A stretch of DNA of 64,000 nt from Azoarcus sp. Aa7 (lineage in GTDB: Bacteria > Pseudomonadota > Gammaproteobacteria > Burkholderiales > Rhodocyclaceae), in NCBI RefSeq assembly GCF_014822185.1, contig NZ_QVLR01000080.1, positions 1 to 64,000 on the forward strand, in the 5' to 3' direction. Both the position numbers and the translations under genes were made by a program. Shown piece by piece: positions 45,998 through 54,256 of the stretch (position 1 is the stretch's first letter; the number at the start of each line of letters is the position of its first letter). The notes beneath the pieces were generated by a model that was given only the letters and a program-made list of their open reading frames with translations, ran no database searches and was not told where the DNA came from.

Positions 45998-47628
45998 TAT
46001 CCGGAGCCGCGCCCTGCATATGGCGGCAGGGAACTGAGGCGCGCGTCCTCGACCGGCCCGCCGACGGTGAAGTGGTAGAGGCTCTGCCATTCACGGCCGG
46101 CGAGGCCCAGCAACTCGTGCATCGTGTCGTCGAAGAAGCAGCCGATGCCGGTGCCGCGCAACCCCGCCGCCTCAGCCTCCAGGTACAGCACGTGGCCGAG
46201 CATGCCGCACTCGCGATAGAGCTGCGCATAGCGCCACGGCTCGTCCGCGACGATCCCGGTGCGCGCCAGCATGCCAAGCGCGAAGCACGAATCGGCCGCG
46301 ATTTCCTGATGGCAGCTGACGAGCTGCGCCGTTTCACGCAGGTCGTACGGGATCAGCAGGTAGAGCGGCAGGTGCGCGGGGCCGGCCTTGTGCCACAGCC
46401 AGTCCTCGCGCATCGCCGCGCGCAGTCCGGCGAGCGCCGCCGGATCGCGCACCAGCACGTAGAGCCCCGGTTCCAGCCCGGCGACACGATGCACGAAGAG
46501 CGCCGGATGCACCTGCGGCGGCCACGGCCAGGCCGACCACGGCGGCACGCCGGCGCGCGGCAGCAGCGCATCGAGGACGGCGAAGAAGGTTTCGGCGCCC
46601 ATCGTCGTCACGCCGTCGAAGGCGACCGCGCTGCGGCGCTGGCGCGCGATCGTCGCGAACGGGAGGTCGAGCGCCGCGGGCGCGGGCGGTGCCAGCGCCG
46701 GGAGCACCCGCGCCGGTGCGGCTGCGGTGCGCGGCTTGCGCGCGGCGGCATCGACGACGGCGATGTCCGGCCAATCGACATGCCCGGAACTCAGGCGGTT
46801 GGCGTGTCCATGCCAGCCGGCCTGCCCCGCTGACGCGAGCAGCGCATCGACGTCGATCCTGCCTCCCGCTGCGCCGAGTTGCAGCAGCACGTCCGGCGCC
46901 TCGCGCTCGGCGCCGTCGAAGTCCGCTACGCGATCGAGCCCCGCGAGGTGCGCGATGTCGTCGTCGCCGACGCGGTCGAGCACGCGCGCCGGCCAGCCGA
47001 GCGCCGCGGCAGCAAGCGTCACCGCGGCCACTGCGTGGCCGCAGTCGTGCTGGCAATAGCGCCATGCGCGCATGCCGTACTTCCACGCCTCGCGCCAGTG
47101 GATAGAGCTCAGCGCGACCAGTACCCCCTGCCCGCCGAAGGCTCCATCCCATCCCGCGGGCGGCGCCGCGCGGTGCTCCAGCACGTGCTCGCGGCTCAGG
47201 TAGTGGTGCACGCCGGCCGGGATGCCGGGCAGCGCCGGTGCGATCAGGTAGCCCTCGGTCGGATGCAGGTTGCCGCTCGACGGGTTGCAGCGCAGCGCCC
47301 AGCGCGTGCCGCCGAACTCCTTCCACGCCGACAGCGCGAGCGAGAGTTCGAACAGGATGCCCAGATGCTTGAGATCGCGGGGCGCCGGCGGTGGCAGTTC
47401 GCCACGGCGCAAGGCCGCGTAGCGCGTCGCGAGGCCGTCCGCCGCAAGCGGCAGGATCGTGCGCGCGGCGCCGTCCCAACGGCGCCACGGCTCCGGCTGG
47501 TTCGCCCAGTCGAGCCGCCCCGGCCCCGGCGCGTAGCGCTCCGGGCGATGCTTGCTATGCTGATGGTAGGCCTGCACGGCCGCGACCTTCCCGCTGTCCG
47601 TCGACACTGCTGCCGGCTCGTGCGCCAT
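45994..47628 (-). CDS. Two-domain SagB/ThcOx-type nitroreductase-family oxidoreductase
   Basis: The 544-residue protein contains two nitroreductase-like FMN domains in tandem. The N-terminal one (about 60–270) has RWALRCNPSSGNLHPTEGY, typical of SagB-type dehydrogenases. The C-terminal one (about 305–535) has IARQRRSAVAFDG, the phosphate-binding RRS element, and GLRGTGIGCFFDD. SagB enzymes oxidise thiazolines/oxazolines in modified peptides, but no cyclodehydratase or precursor gene is nearby, so such a role is unsupported. GAGGGG precedes the start. It stands alone between a ferritin-like gene and a divergent DM13 gene. Confidence 0.85.
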   Translation of the reverse strand: MAHEPAAVSTDSGKVAAVQAYHQHSKHRPERYAPGPGRLDWANQPEPWRRWDGAARTILPLAADGLATRYAALRRGELPPPAPRDLKHLGILFELSLALSAWKEFGGTRWALRCNPSSGNLHPTEGYLIAPALPGIPAGVHHYLSREHVLEHRAAPPAGWDGAFGGQGVLVALSSIHWREAWKYGMRAWRYCQHDCGHAVAAVTLAAAALGWPARVLDRVGDDDIAHLAGLDRVADFDGAEREAPDVLLQLGAAGGRIDVDALLASAGQAGWHGHANRLSSGHVDWPDIAVVDAAARKPRTAAAPARVLPALAPPAPAALDLPFATIARQRRSAVAFDGVTTMGAETFFAVLDALLPRAGVPPWSAWPWPPQVHPALFVHRVAGLEPGLYVLVRDPAALAGLRAAMREDWLWHKAGPAHLPLYLLIPYDLRETAQLVSCHQEIAADSCFALGMLARTGIVADEPWRYAQLYRECGMLGHVLYLEAEAAGLRGTGIGCFFDDTMHELLGLAGREWQSLYHFTVGGPVEDARLSSLPPYAGRGSGY

Positions 47629-47683
47629 CCCGTTCCCCTCGCAATTTATCGCGCCACCGCCTCAGCACAGGAGTCCGACAGCG

Positions 47684-48181
47684 ATGAAACGCTCCATCCT
47701 CGTTTTCGTCCTCGGCGGCCTGCTCGGCACCGCCGCCGGCTTCGCGCTCGGCATCTTCGTCTACCCCTTCATCTTCCTCGCCGACATCACCGCGAACGAG
47801 CGCATCGACGACCCGTCGGCGCTGACCCTCGTCGCGCGCGGAACCTTCATCCATGCGAACCCCGCGGACCCGATCCACCACGGCCGGGGCGGCGTGCGCG
47901 TGTATGACGGCCTCGTGCATCTCGAGGAAGACTTCCAGGTCGGCCCCGGGCCGAAGTTCCACGTCTACCTCGTACCGGACAAGCAGGTCACGCCCGATAC
48001 CGACGTCGCCCGCAGCATGTTCATCGACCTCGGGCGGCTCAAGGCGTTCAAGGGCAGCCAGAACTATCCCGTCCCGGCCGGCGTGGATCTGGCTGCCTAT
48101 GGCAGCGTCGTCATCTGGTGCGAGCAGTTCGGCGTGCTGATTTCGCCCGCGCGGCTGAGCGCCGTTCCCGTGGCACGGTGA
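47684..48181 (+). CDS. Membrane-anchored DM13-domain protein
   Basis: The 165-residue protein has one N-terminal membrane anchor (residues 5–35) and an exported DM13 domain (about 50–160: GTFIHANPADPIHHGRGGVRVY… KFHVYLVPD… VIWCEQFGVLIS, each within the family pattern). DM13 domains carry one near-invariant cysteine (here in VIWCEQF) and are thought to act in redox or hydroxylation chemistry. AGGAG precedes the start. It is divergent from the SagB-type gene across 55 bases. Confidence 0.85.
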   Translation: MKRSILVFVLGGLLGTAAGFALGIFVYPFIFLADITANERIDDPSALTLVARGTFIHANPADPIHHGRGGVRVYDGLVHLEEDFQVGPGPKFHVYLVPDKQVTPDTDVARSMFIDLGRLKAFKGSQNYPVPAGVDLAAYGSVVIWCEQFGVLISPARLSAVPVAR

Positions 48182-48235
48182 CTCAAAGCGGCCCCGTCGA
48201 AGGATAGGCGCCCCCGACAGCTCGGACTCCGTGTT

Positions 48236-48256
48236 CCTCCCCCTTCAAGGGGAGGG
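48236..48256. terminator. C/G-rich hairpin after the DM13 gene
   Basis: CCTCCCCCTT-C-AAGGGGAGGG folds on itself around TTCAA. A near-identical sequence, in inverse orientation, occurs at 54856–54878. It lies 55 bases after the DM13 stop and may be a transcript-end hairpin or a dispersed repeat. Confidence 0.45.
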
Positions 48257-48370
48257 AGTGGCCGCTCGCCCGGACCGGTCCTGCCTTGGCGCTTCCATCG
48301 CGGATCGACAGGCCGGCAAAATGTATCCAGACGTAACCACACACCCTCTTCACCGCCGACAGGCGGCCTG

Positions 48371-48394
48371 AAGTGTCGCCGTACGGCGACACTT
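48371..48394. repeat. 24-base perfect palindrome
   Basis: AAGTGTCGCCGT is followed directly by its exact reverse complement, with no spacer. It lies about 200 bases before the riboswitch. A zero-spacer palindrome of this length could be a protein-binding site for a dimer. Confidence 0.7.
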
Positions 48395-48589
48395 TGCCCC
48401 CATCCGATTGCCAAGCGCATCTCGCCATAACGGCGTAGACGCCCGCCCCGCGGACCTCTGCGCAATGCCACATCCATAGCATGGATTTTCTGTAAAAAAC
48501 CTTTGCATATTAAGCACATCCCGTCGTCAACCCGTTAAAGTTCAGCCCAATTTTGCCGTAACTGCACATACGGTCGGCTCACATTCCCG

Positions 48590-48705
48590 ACCGTCCTGAA
48601 AAGGGCAAACCCGTCGAAAGGCGGGGACGCAAAGTCACCGGTCCAAAAGGCTTAGGCCTCATGACAGCGGGACTGCCAGGTTACGAGACACCGGGTGGAT
48701 CGAGA
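48590..48705 (+). promoter_or_regulatory. Cyclic-di-GMP-I (GEMM) riboswitch
   Basis: The leader contains the GEMM core in order. AAGGGCAAACC is followed by a stem capped by a GAAA tetraloop (CCGTC-GAAA-GGCGG, 48612–48625). Then come GGGACGCAAAG, the second stem region (CACCGGTCC … AGGCCTCATGACAGCGGGACTGCC) and GGTTAC. These are the conserved elements of c-di-GMP-I aptamers. It is on the same strand as, and 100 bases before, the secreted metalloprotease gene. Confidence 0.9.
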
Positions 48706-48753
48706 GGTCCCGCCACGTCGCCTGTCCGCCGCGCCATTGCGCGGGGGTCCGCA

Positions 48754-48793
48754 GTACTCCCTGTCGTAACTGAACACGAGTCACGGGGAGTAC
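48754..48793 (+). promoter_or_regulatory. Hairpin sequestering the ribosome-binding site (expression platform)
   Basis: GTACTCCCTGT (48754–48764) pairs with ACGGGGAGTAC (48783–48793), 11 pairs with one G·U. The right arm contains GGGGAG (48785–48790), the ribosome site of the gene starting at 48800. The structure should block translation unless opened, which fits a translational expression platform for the riboswitch just upstream. Confidence 0.7.
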
Positions 48794-48799
48794 CGCATC

Positions 48800-50779
48800 A
48801 TGAAATCCACCACCACCACAAACGCGATGCGCCGCCGCGCAAGCCACCTTGCGCGCCTGGCCGGCGCCGGCCTCTTCACGACGCTGCTCGCGTTGTCTTC
48901 CGCAAACACGGTTCTGGCCGCTCCGGCATTCACCGCCGAAGGGAGCGAAATCGGTCTCGGCTCGACTCAGGCCACCAAGGCGGCGCGCGCCGAGCAGCTG
49001 ACGCAGGCCCTCCCGGGTCTGCACGCCGAATACCGTGCCGCGCCCACCCACCAGCAAGCAGCACGGCTCGATGAACTCGCCGCCGCGGTTGCGGAACGCA
49101 AGGCCCTGCTCGCCGAACTCGTCAAGAACGACCCCGCCGCTGCGCTGCGACTCGCGCTTTCACCCAGCGTTCGCGCCAGCATGCCGGCGCAGGTGCGGAG
49201 CGCCCTCGAACAGCATGTGGAGCTGGATGGCGAACTCGAAGTTTTTTATGAAGAGTATGCGAACAAGAAGGCGCGGCTGGTCAATTACCTCCGTACGCCC
49301 CAAGGCCAGCGCATTTCCCTGCACTTCAAGGCCCAGCCTCCCGGACTGGTCACGGGTACGCAGGTCCGCGCCAAGGGGGTCCTGCTGGATGACTCGATGG
49401 CCCTCGAATCGGGCGACGGCAGCCTGACCCTGGCCGCCAGGGGTGGCGCGACCGGCGGCAGCAACGGCGGGACGGCCGCGGGACCCAGCGCCACGGGCGA
49501 GCACAAGACCCTGGTGATCCTGGTCAACTTCCAGGACAACCCGATCCAGCCCTACACCCCCGACTTCGCGAAAACCGTACTGTCGACCACGAGCGACTAT
49601 TTCCGCGAGAACTCGAGCCAGCAGATGTGGCTGAACACGGATGTCACGGGCTGGTTCACGATCGCCAACAGTTCCAGCGTCTGCGACACCTGGACGATTG
49701 CCGCCCAAGCCAAGGAAGCAGCTTCGGCAGCGGGATACAATCTTTCCGCCTATACGCACCACGTCTATGTCTTCCCGCAGATTGCCTGCGGCTGGTGGGG
49801 GCTGTCGTCTGTCGGTGGCAGTCCGTCGAACACGTGGATCACCGGGGAACTCAAGCTCGGCGTGACGGCGCACGAACTCGGCCACGCCATCGGCCTGTTC
49901 CACTCGCATTCGCTCGATTGTGGCGCCGACACCCTCGGAACGACCTGCACCACCTATGAGTACGGCGACCAGATGGACATGATGGGCTCATCGAGTGCCG
50001 GCCACTACAATGCCTTCCAGAAAGAGCGCCTGGGCTGGCTGAATACGTCTGCATCGCCGGCGGTCACGACCGTCACGAGCGACGGCGTGTTCACCCTCGA
50101 ACCGTACGCTGCCACCGGAACCGGTCCGAAAGCCCTGAAGATCCCGAAATCCATCGACCCGCTCACCGGACAGCAAACCTGGTACTACGTCGAGTTTCGC
50201 CAGGCCGTCGGCTTCGACAGCGTGCTCGCCGGCAACACCAACGTTCTCAGCGGCGTGCTCATCCACACTGCCACGACGTCCAACGGCAACAGCGCCAACC
50301 TGCTCGACATGACGCCGAGCAGCGGCACCTCCATCTACCTGGACTGGAAAGACCCCGCCCTGATGGCCGGCGGCACTTTCGCGGATCCGGCTACCGGCGT
50401 GAGCATCACCTCGGATTCAGTGTCCTCGACGCAGGCCGTGGTCACGGTGCGGTTCGGTGCCGGAGGCTCGACGTCGTCCGCTCTGCTGAACGCGACCGGC
50501 TCGACCAGCCAGACGACCTACTTCCGCGGCCAGACGGTCTATCTGAGCGCGAACGTGAATGCCGGCGGCGTGCCGGTGGCCGGAGCGACGGTGTCCTTCA
50601 CGGTGACCAAAGCCAACGGTTCGCAGGTCAAAGGCAGCGCGACGACCGGAAGCGACGGCAAGGCCCTGTACCAGTTCCAGCTCAAGAAGCCGGACCCCGT
50701 CGGCACGTATCAGACCGGCATGGTCGCGGCGTATAACGGGCAGTCCGCCAGCACCGCCGTGTCCTTCAACGTTCAGTAA
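48800..50779 (+). CDS. Secreted zinc metalloprotease (gametolysin/M11-like) with C-terminal Ig-like domain
   Basis: The 659-residue precursor has a signal peptide (to about residue 41, …TVLAAP), a propeptide-like helical region (50–200), a Gly-rich linker and a protease domain (about 235–430). The zinc motif is H358-E-L-G-H362-A-I-G-L-F-H368 with a following YGDQMDMMG Met-turn region, the metzincin pattern closest to gametolysin-type peptidases. A beta-rich part follows, with a C-terminal bacterial Ig-like domain (about 560–659). It should cleave extracellular or surface proteins. The leader carries a c-di-GMP-I riboswitch. A strong terminator follows the gene. Confidence 0.88.
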   Translation: MKSTTTTNAMRRRASHLARLAGAGLFTTLLALSSANTVLAAPAFTAEGSEIGLGSTQATKAARAEQLTQALPGLHAEYRAAPTHQQAARLDELAAAVAERKALLAELVKNDPAAALRLALSPSVRASMPAQVRSALEQHVELDGELEVFYEEYANKKARLVNYLRTPQGQRISLHFKAQPPGLVTGTQVRAKGVLLDDSMALESGDGSLTLAARGGATGGSNGGTAAGPSATGEHKTLVILVNFQDNPIQPYTPDFAKTVLSTTSDYFRENSSQQMWLNTDVTGWFTIANSSSVCDTWTIAAQAKEAASAAGYNLSAYTHHVYVFPQIACGWWGLSSVGGSPSNTWITGELKLGVTAHELGHAIGLFHSHSLDCGADTLGTTCTTYEYGDQMDMMGSSSAGHYNAFQKERLGWLNTSASPAVTTVTSDGVFTLEPYAATGTGPKALKIPKSIDPLTGQQTWYYVEFRQAVGFDSVLAGNTNVLSGVLIHTATTSNGNSANLLDMTPSSGTSIYLDWKDPALMAGGTFADPATGVSITSDSVSSTQAVVTVRFGAGGSTSSALLNATGSTSQTTYFRGQTVYLSANVNAGGVPVAGATVSFTVTKANGSQVKGSATTGSDGKALYQFQLKKPDPVGTYQTGMVAAYNGQSASTAVSFNVQ

Positions 50780-50822
50780 GCTTCGCCGCTCCCGACCTCC
50801 CCGCGGGACCCGGCAAGCAAAG

Positions 50823-50869
50823 AAACTCCCGCTGGTTCCGGCAAATGCCGGCAAGACCAGCGGGAGTTT
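50823..50869. terminator. Bidirectional terminator between the metalloprotease and DsbA-like genes
   Basis: A 14-bp perfect stem (AAACTCCCGCTGGT, 50823–50836, and its complement 50856–50869) encloses a second hairpin (CCGGCA-AA-TGCCGG, 50838–50851). The arms start with AAA and end with TTT, so it can work for both convergent genes. Confidence 0.8.
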
Positions 50870-50900
50870 CCGTTAACCGCTTTCCCCACGTCCGATCGAT

Positions 50901-51683
50901 CTACTGCTTGCTCTCCACCAGCAGTTTGTCGATCTCCTGCTTGAGCAATGCGTAGGCCTGGGCCCCGCGCATGATGCGCACGTTCTTCATGCTGCCATCG
51001 GCGCTCATCCCCAGCAGGAACGTCGGCGTGCCGGTCACCGTGAGCTTGCGGCCCACGTCGATATCGTTGCGGATGCGCTCCACGTACTTGCCACTCTCCA
51101 GGCATTGCTTGAATGACCCGGCGTTGAGCTCGAGAGCCGATGCGTGGTCCAACAGCCGCTCGACCGCAAGGGCCTGCTGGTTCGCGAATAGGCGGTCGTG
51201 CATCTCCCAGTACCGCCCCTGCGCTCCCGCGCAGTGCGCCGCCTCGGCCGCCTTCAGGGCCTGCGGATGGATGGACTCCAAGGGGAAGTCGCGGAACACG
51301 TAACGCACCTTGCCGGTGGCGATATAGTCCCGGTCGATCTGCGACAGCGAATTGTCCGCGTGGCGCTTGCAGAACGGGCACTGGTAATCGGAAAACTCCA
51401 TCACGGTGAGCTGCGCGTCCCGCACCCCCTTGACCGGCGCGTCGCCGATCGCGACGACGGCATCGATGGATTGCACGAGGGGCGGCGGCGGTGGCGGCAT
51501 GCGCGCCTGGAGCTGCTTCTTGATTTCGTCGAGATCCTTGCGCAGGGCGTCCTGGCTCTGCCTTACGGCTTCGACATCGCGGCGCAACTGATCCATCTCC
51601 CCTGTCTTCTGCGCCAAGGCTGGCACAGTCAAACCCGCAAGGGACAAACCCGTCATTGCCGCGCATAGCGTCATTCGGTTCAT
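50901..51683 (-). CDS. Exported DsbA-like thioredoxin-fold protein with coiled coil
   Basis: The 260-residue precursor has a signal peptide (to about residue 25, …ALAQ), a coiled coil (28–60), a run of seven prolines (63–69) and a DsbA/DsbG-type domain with C102-P-F-C105 and the cis-Pro segment VTGTPTFLLG. The CPFC motif is common in bacterial disulfide isomerases/oxidases fused to coiled coils. It should act on disulfides in the periplasm. GGAAG precedes the start. Its upstream neighbour on the same strand encodes an unusually cysteine-rich secreted protein, which is a plausible client (inference). Confidence 0.87.
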   Translation of the reverse strand: MNRMTLCAAMTGLSLAGLTVPALAQKTGEMDQLRRDVEAVRQSQDALRKDLDEIKKQLQARMPPPPPPLVQSIDAVVAIGDAPVKGVRDAQLTVMEFSDYQCPFCKRHADNSLSQIDRDYIATGKVRYVFRDFPLESIHPQALKAAEAAHCAGAQGRYWEMHDRLFANQQALAVERLLDHASALELNAGSFKQCLESGKYVERIRNDIDVGRKLTVTGTPTFLLGMSADGSMKNVRIMRGAQAYALLKQEIDKLLVESKQ

Positions 51684-51738
51684 GGCATCACTTCCATGTG
51701 CGTGATCGAGCGGCCTGGATTGGCGCTGATATGCACGA

Positions 51739-51770
51739 ACCCCCTCGACCTGTTGCCCGATCGAGGGGGT
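51739..51770. terminator. Hairpin downstream of the DUF11-type gene
   Basis: ACCCCCTCGA (51739–51748) pairs exactly with TCGAGGGGGT (51761–51770) across 12 bases. It lies between the DUF11-type gene and the DsbA-like gene, both on the minus strand. No T-run is present on either side. Confidence 0.5.
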
Positions 51771-51879
51771 CCGAACGCGTCTCCATTTCCTGACTTACCC
51801 CGCGGGAGGGCCTCACGGTCTCGTCCGTTCTCAGGAAGAGACCCTTGGGCCAGCCCGGTCGGGGCATTCTGTGCAACGG

Positions 51880-53346
51880 TTACGGGAACGTCACGGTGAT
51901 ATTGACACCCGCCGTATCACGCAGCGGCGGAGCACCGTAAGGCACGCCATCATCGTCCGTCGCCGCTCCATCCAGGGTGTTGGTGTGCAAGCCGGTGGTG
52001 GCGATCCTGCCAACGAACGAGCACGTGTAGTTGCCACTCGGGGCAATCGCCTGGGGAACCGCGCAAGTGGTGCTGATGACGTTGCCAGCCGCCACGGTGA
52101 TGTCGCCGAACTTGTCGTCAGTGAGCGAACTCAGCGTCAGCGTATCGACCACGGAGTTGTTGGTCACCGCAACGGAGTACTGCACATCTACGGCAACGGC
52201 CTGCGTTGCGGTCGCGGTCTTGGCGAGACTCGGCGGAGTCGATACGTCGACATAAGTCACGTCGGCCGGATCGTCGTCGCAGAGATTCGAATGACCGAAA
52301 TCGTCCGTTCCGCAAGCGGTCACGATGTCCGTGATCTTGTCACCCGTGTTACCCGCTCCCACCGTCACCGTGAACTGGCAGAGGTAGGGGTTCAGGCCAC
52401 CCGGGTCATTGCTCTCGGCCGGGATCGTCGCCAACGTACACGTCGTGGCCGTGATGCCATTGTGGCCGGTCGTCGTGATGTCGCCGTACAGGTTGTCCAC
52501 GAGGCTATCCAGCGCCACGTCCGACACCTGCGCATTGTTGGTCACCGCGACGCTGTACGTCACGGAACCACCGGTTTCGAGCACCGTCGGCGTCACCGCC
52601 TCCTTCACGACGGTAATGCTCGCCGTCTCGAGGAACACGTCGATGTTGAGGTCACCGCAATTACATTTCGACGGTGATCCCGGGTATGCATCGAAGGTAC
52701 TCGCGGACCCGAACGTGGCCGAGTCGCAAACCTCGTTTGCCCCCGGCTGACGCCAAGTCGTACACCAGGGCAGATTCACCTTGCTGTCGCCATTGGTGTC
52801 GTTACACATCGTCGTGATGGTCTGATGAATGACCTGCGGGTTGTGCGCATCATCGATGTCGCCGCAAATGTCCGGGGGCGAATCCTTGTTGATGAAGGTC
52901 GGCGAATTCGCAGCGGTTACCACATTCGGCGCGCACACCCCGGTCAATGCGCCATCGGCCCCGCCACCATCTTGGGCGATATAGAGACCGAGGTCGTAAC
53001 GGGCCTGCGCCGTCAAGGGCATCGTGAAGTCAGCAGTGAAAGTGAATTGCTGGCCGGATACACAAGTGAACTGCCCTAGCGGGTTCGGGTCCTGGCAACC
53101 ATCATTGTTCAGGTCCCGTGGTCCTCCGGGCGGGGACACCACGATACAGATGTTGGCGACCGAAGACAGCGTTACGTCATTGGCGGTACAAGTCAGGCCC
53201 TGGGTATTGCCGTGCGCCATCCACACATCCTGAATACAACTCTGGGCCGACACGGGTGGCGCCCCCAGAAGCAGCCCTCCCACTACAAGCGTCGCTGCGC
53301 CGATTATGCGCGCACACGAACGCAACCATCTCGTAAAGCTTGTCAT
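51880..53346 (-). CDS. Cysteine-rich secreted protein with DUF11-type repeats
   Basis: The 488-residue precursor has a signal peptide (to about residue 35, …PPVSAQ), a unique N-terminal half with about a dozen cysteines and Ca-binding-like loops (DLNNDGCQDPN, CNDTNGDSKVN), and two DUF11-like repeats (about 245–365 and 375–488), each with the VTYSVAVTNN / VQYSVAVTNN signature. Such repeats occur in cell-surface proteins. The function is unknown. AGGAGG precedes the start. The row on this strand is LuxR regulator, this gene, DsbA-like gene; three 14-base repeats lie between the first two. Confidence 0.78.
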   Translation of the reverse strand: MTSFTRWLRSCARIIGAATLVVGGLLLGAPPVSAQSCIQDVWMAHGNTQGLTCTANDVTLSSVANICIVVSPPGGPRDLNNDGCQDPNPLGQFTCVSGQQFTFTADFTMPLTAQARYDLGLYIAQDGGGADGALTGVCAPNVVTAANSPTFINKDSPPDICGDIDDAHNPQVIHQTITTMCNDTNGDSKVNLPWCTTWRQPGANEVCDSATFGSASTFDAYPGSPSKCNCGDLNIDVFLETASITVVKEAVTPTVLETGGSVTYSVAVTNNAQVSDVALDSLVDNLYGDITTTGHNGITATTCTLATIPAESNDPGGLNPYLCQFTVTVGAGNTGDKITDIVTACGTDDFGHSNLCDDDPADVTYVDVSTPPSLAKTATATQAVAVDVQYSVAVTNNSVVDTLTLSSLTDDKFGDITVAAGNVISTTCAVPQAIAPSGNYTCSFVGRIATTGLHTNTLDGAATDDDGVPYGAPPLRDTAGVNITVTFP

Positions 53347-53526
53347 GACGTCCTCCTATCCGCTTCGGGGCAAGGTTCGCCCGGTCGGGGGCCAGCGCGG
53401 CCCTGGCAGGGGAAACCCGTTCTGCGCGGGGCGCCCCCAACTGTCATCGGTGTGCAGTCATCCCACCTGACGAGCCGACGTTCAGTTCTTTATGGATAGC
53501 AGAGGAATGCGACTGGAATGGTGCTG

Positions 53527-53568
53527 CGGTGGCCTAGGTCCGGTGGCCTAGGTCCGCTGGCCTAGGCC
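53527..53568. repeat. Three tandem 14-base repeats (CGGTGGCCTAGGTC)
   Basis: Two identical 14-base units (53527–53540, 53541–53554) and a third with two changes (53555–53568, CGCTGGCCTAGGCC) lie head to tail. Each contains the palindrome CCTAGG. They are 16 bases beyond the LuxR gene stop and 181 bases before the DUF11-type start. Confidence 0.85.
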
Positions 53569-53584
53569 ATTTGCCTCGGGAATT

Positions 53585-54256
53585 TCAGTGGGGCGCAGGA
53601 GCGCCCGGGAAGTTGCGCGGCTGGGTCAGCTGGGCGCGGCGGGTGACGCCGAGCTTGGCGAAGACGTGGCTCAGATGCGCCTTGACGGTCTTGTCGCTCA
53701 AGCCCAACGTCTTGGCGATCTCCTTGTTCGTACAGCCGCGCGCGATCAGCAGGACGATTTCCTCTTCCCGGGGGCTCAGCTTTTCCGCGGCGCCCGAGGT
53801 CTCGCGGGACTGGGGCGGCAGGTTGATCGTGTCGATGAGGCTCGTCAGCGCATGGGCGAGTTTCTCGCGCCCGAGCCAGATTTCCCCGCGCTGGATCGCG
53901 CGGATGGCATCCGCATATTCCCGGCTGTCGCAGCACTTCGATATGAAGCCGCTCACACCGTGTAGCAGAGCATCCTCGACGCACTTGTCGGTCAGCGCTG
54001 TGGCTGCCATCAGGATCGCCGTTTTCGGGCTCGAACGGTGAAGGGACGCAAGCACACCGATCGGCTCCGCGCCCGAGGAATCCGCATCGAACACCAGGAT
54101 GTCCACCTGCAGGGCGTCGAACAACGCCGGAAGCTGAAGGCAGCTGACCACCTGAGCTACCAGCTGAACGCCCGCCCGCTCCGTGGCCGCACCGACCTTG
54201 TCGCAGAAGCTCCTGTCCGGACTTGCGACCAAGGCGGTTGGGACCTTCAATTCCAT
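53585..54256 (-). CDS. LuxR-family response regulator
   Basis: The 223-residue protein has a receiver-like domain (about 8–125) with the phospho-acceptor region DILVFDADSSG and lysine in GFISKCC, and a LuxR helix-turn-helix (LSPREEEIVLLIARGCTNKEIAKTL divided into its first two helices, then KTVKAHLSHVFAKL). The usual N-terminal acidic pair is weak (VASPDRS), so phosphorylation is uncertain. The start at 54256 is preceded by AGAGAGG. The frame stays open to 54940, but that part is antisense to the PsiF-like gene. No kinase gene is adjacent. It may control the DUF11-type gene downstream. Confidence 0.85.
   Translation of the reverse strand: MELKVPTALVASPDRSFCDKVGAATERAGVQLVAQVVSCLQLPALFDALQVDILVFDADSSGAEPIGVLASLHRSSPKTAILMAATALTDKCVEDALLHGVSGFISKCCDSREYADAIRAIQRGEIWLGREKLAHALTSLIDTINLPPQSRETSGAAEKLSPREEEIVLLIARGCTNKEIAKTLGLSDKTVKAHLSHVFAKLGVTRRAQLTQPRNFPGAPAPH

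Larger units (their letters stand above)
48182..48799. other. 618-base intergenic region carrying a riboswitch leader
   Basis: No gene is supported. In order it holds a C/G hairpin of a dispersed type (48236–48256), an imperfect hairpin (about 48345–48372), a 24-base perfect palindrome (48371–48394), an A/T-rich promoter-like stretch (about 48480–48560), a c-di-GMP-I riboswitch (about 48590–48705) and a hairpin over the ribosome site of the metalloprotease gene (48754–48793). Confidence 0.75.

Noticed and set aside
45994-47628. Thiazole/oxazole-modified peptide biosynthetic cluster
   Set aside because: Only the SagB-type dehydrogenase is present; no precursor, cyclodehydratase or leader protease gene flanks it.
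53347-53526. A second c-di-GMP riboswitch upstream of the DUF11-type gene
   Set aside because: The GC-rich leader has hairpins but lacks the GGACGCAAAG core and GAAA-capped stem seen at 48590–48705.
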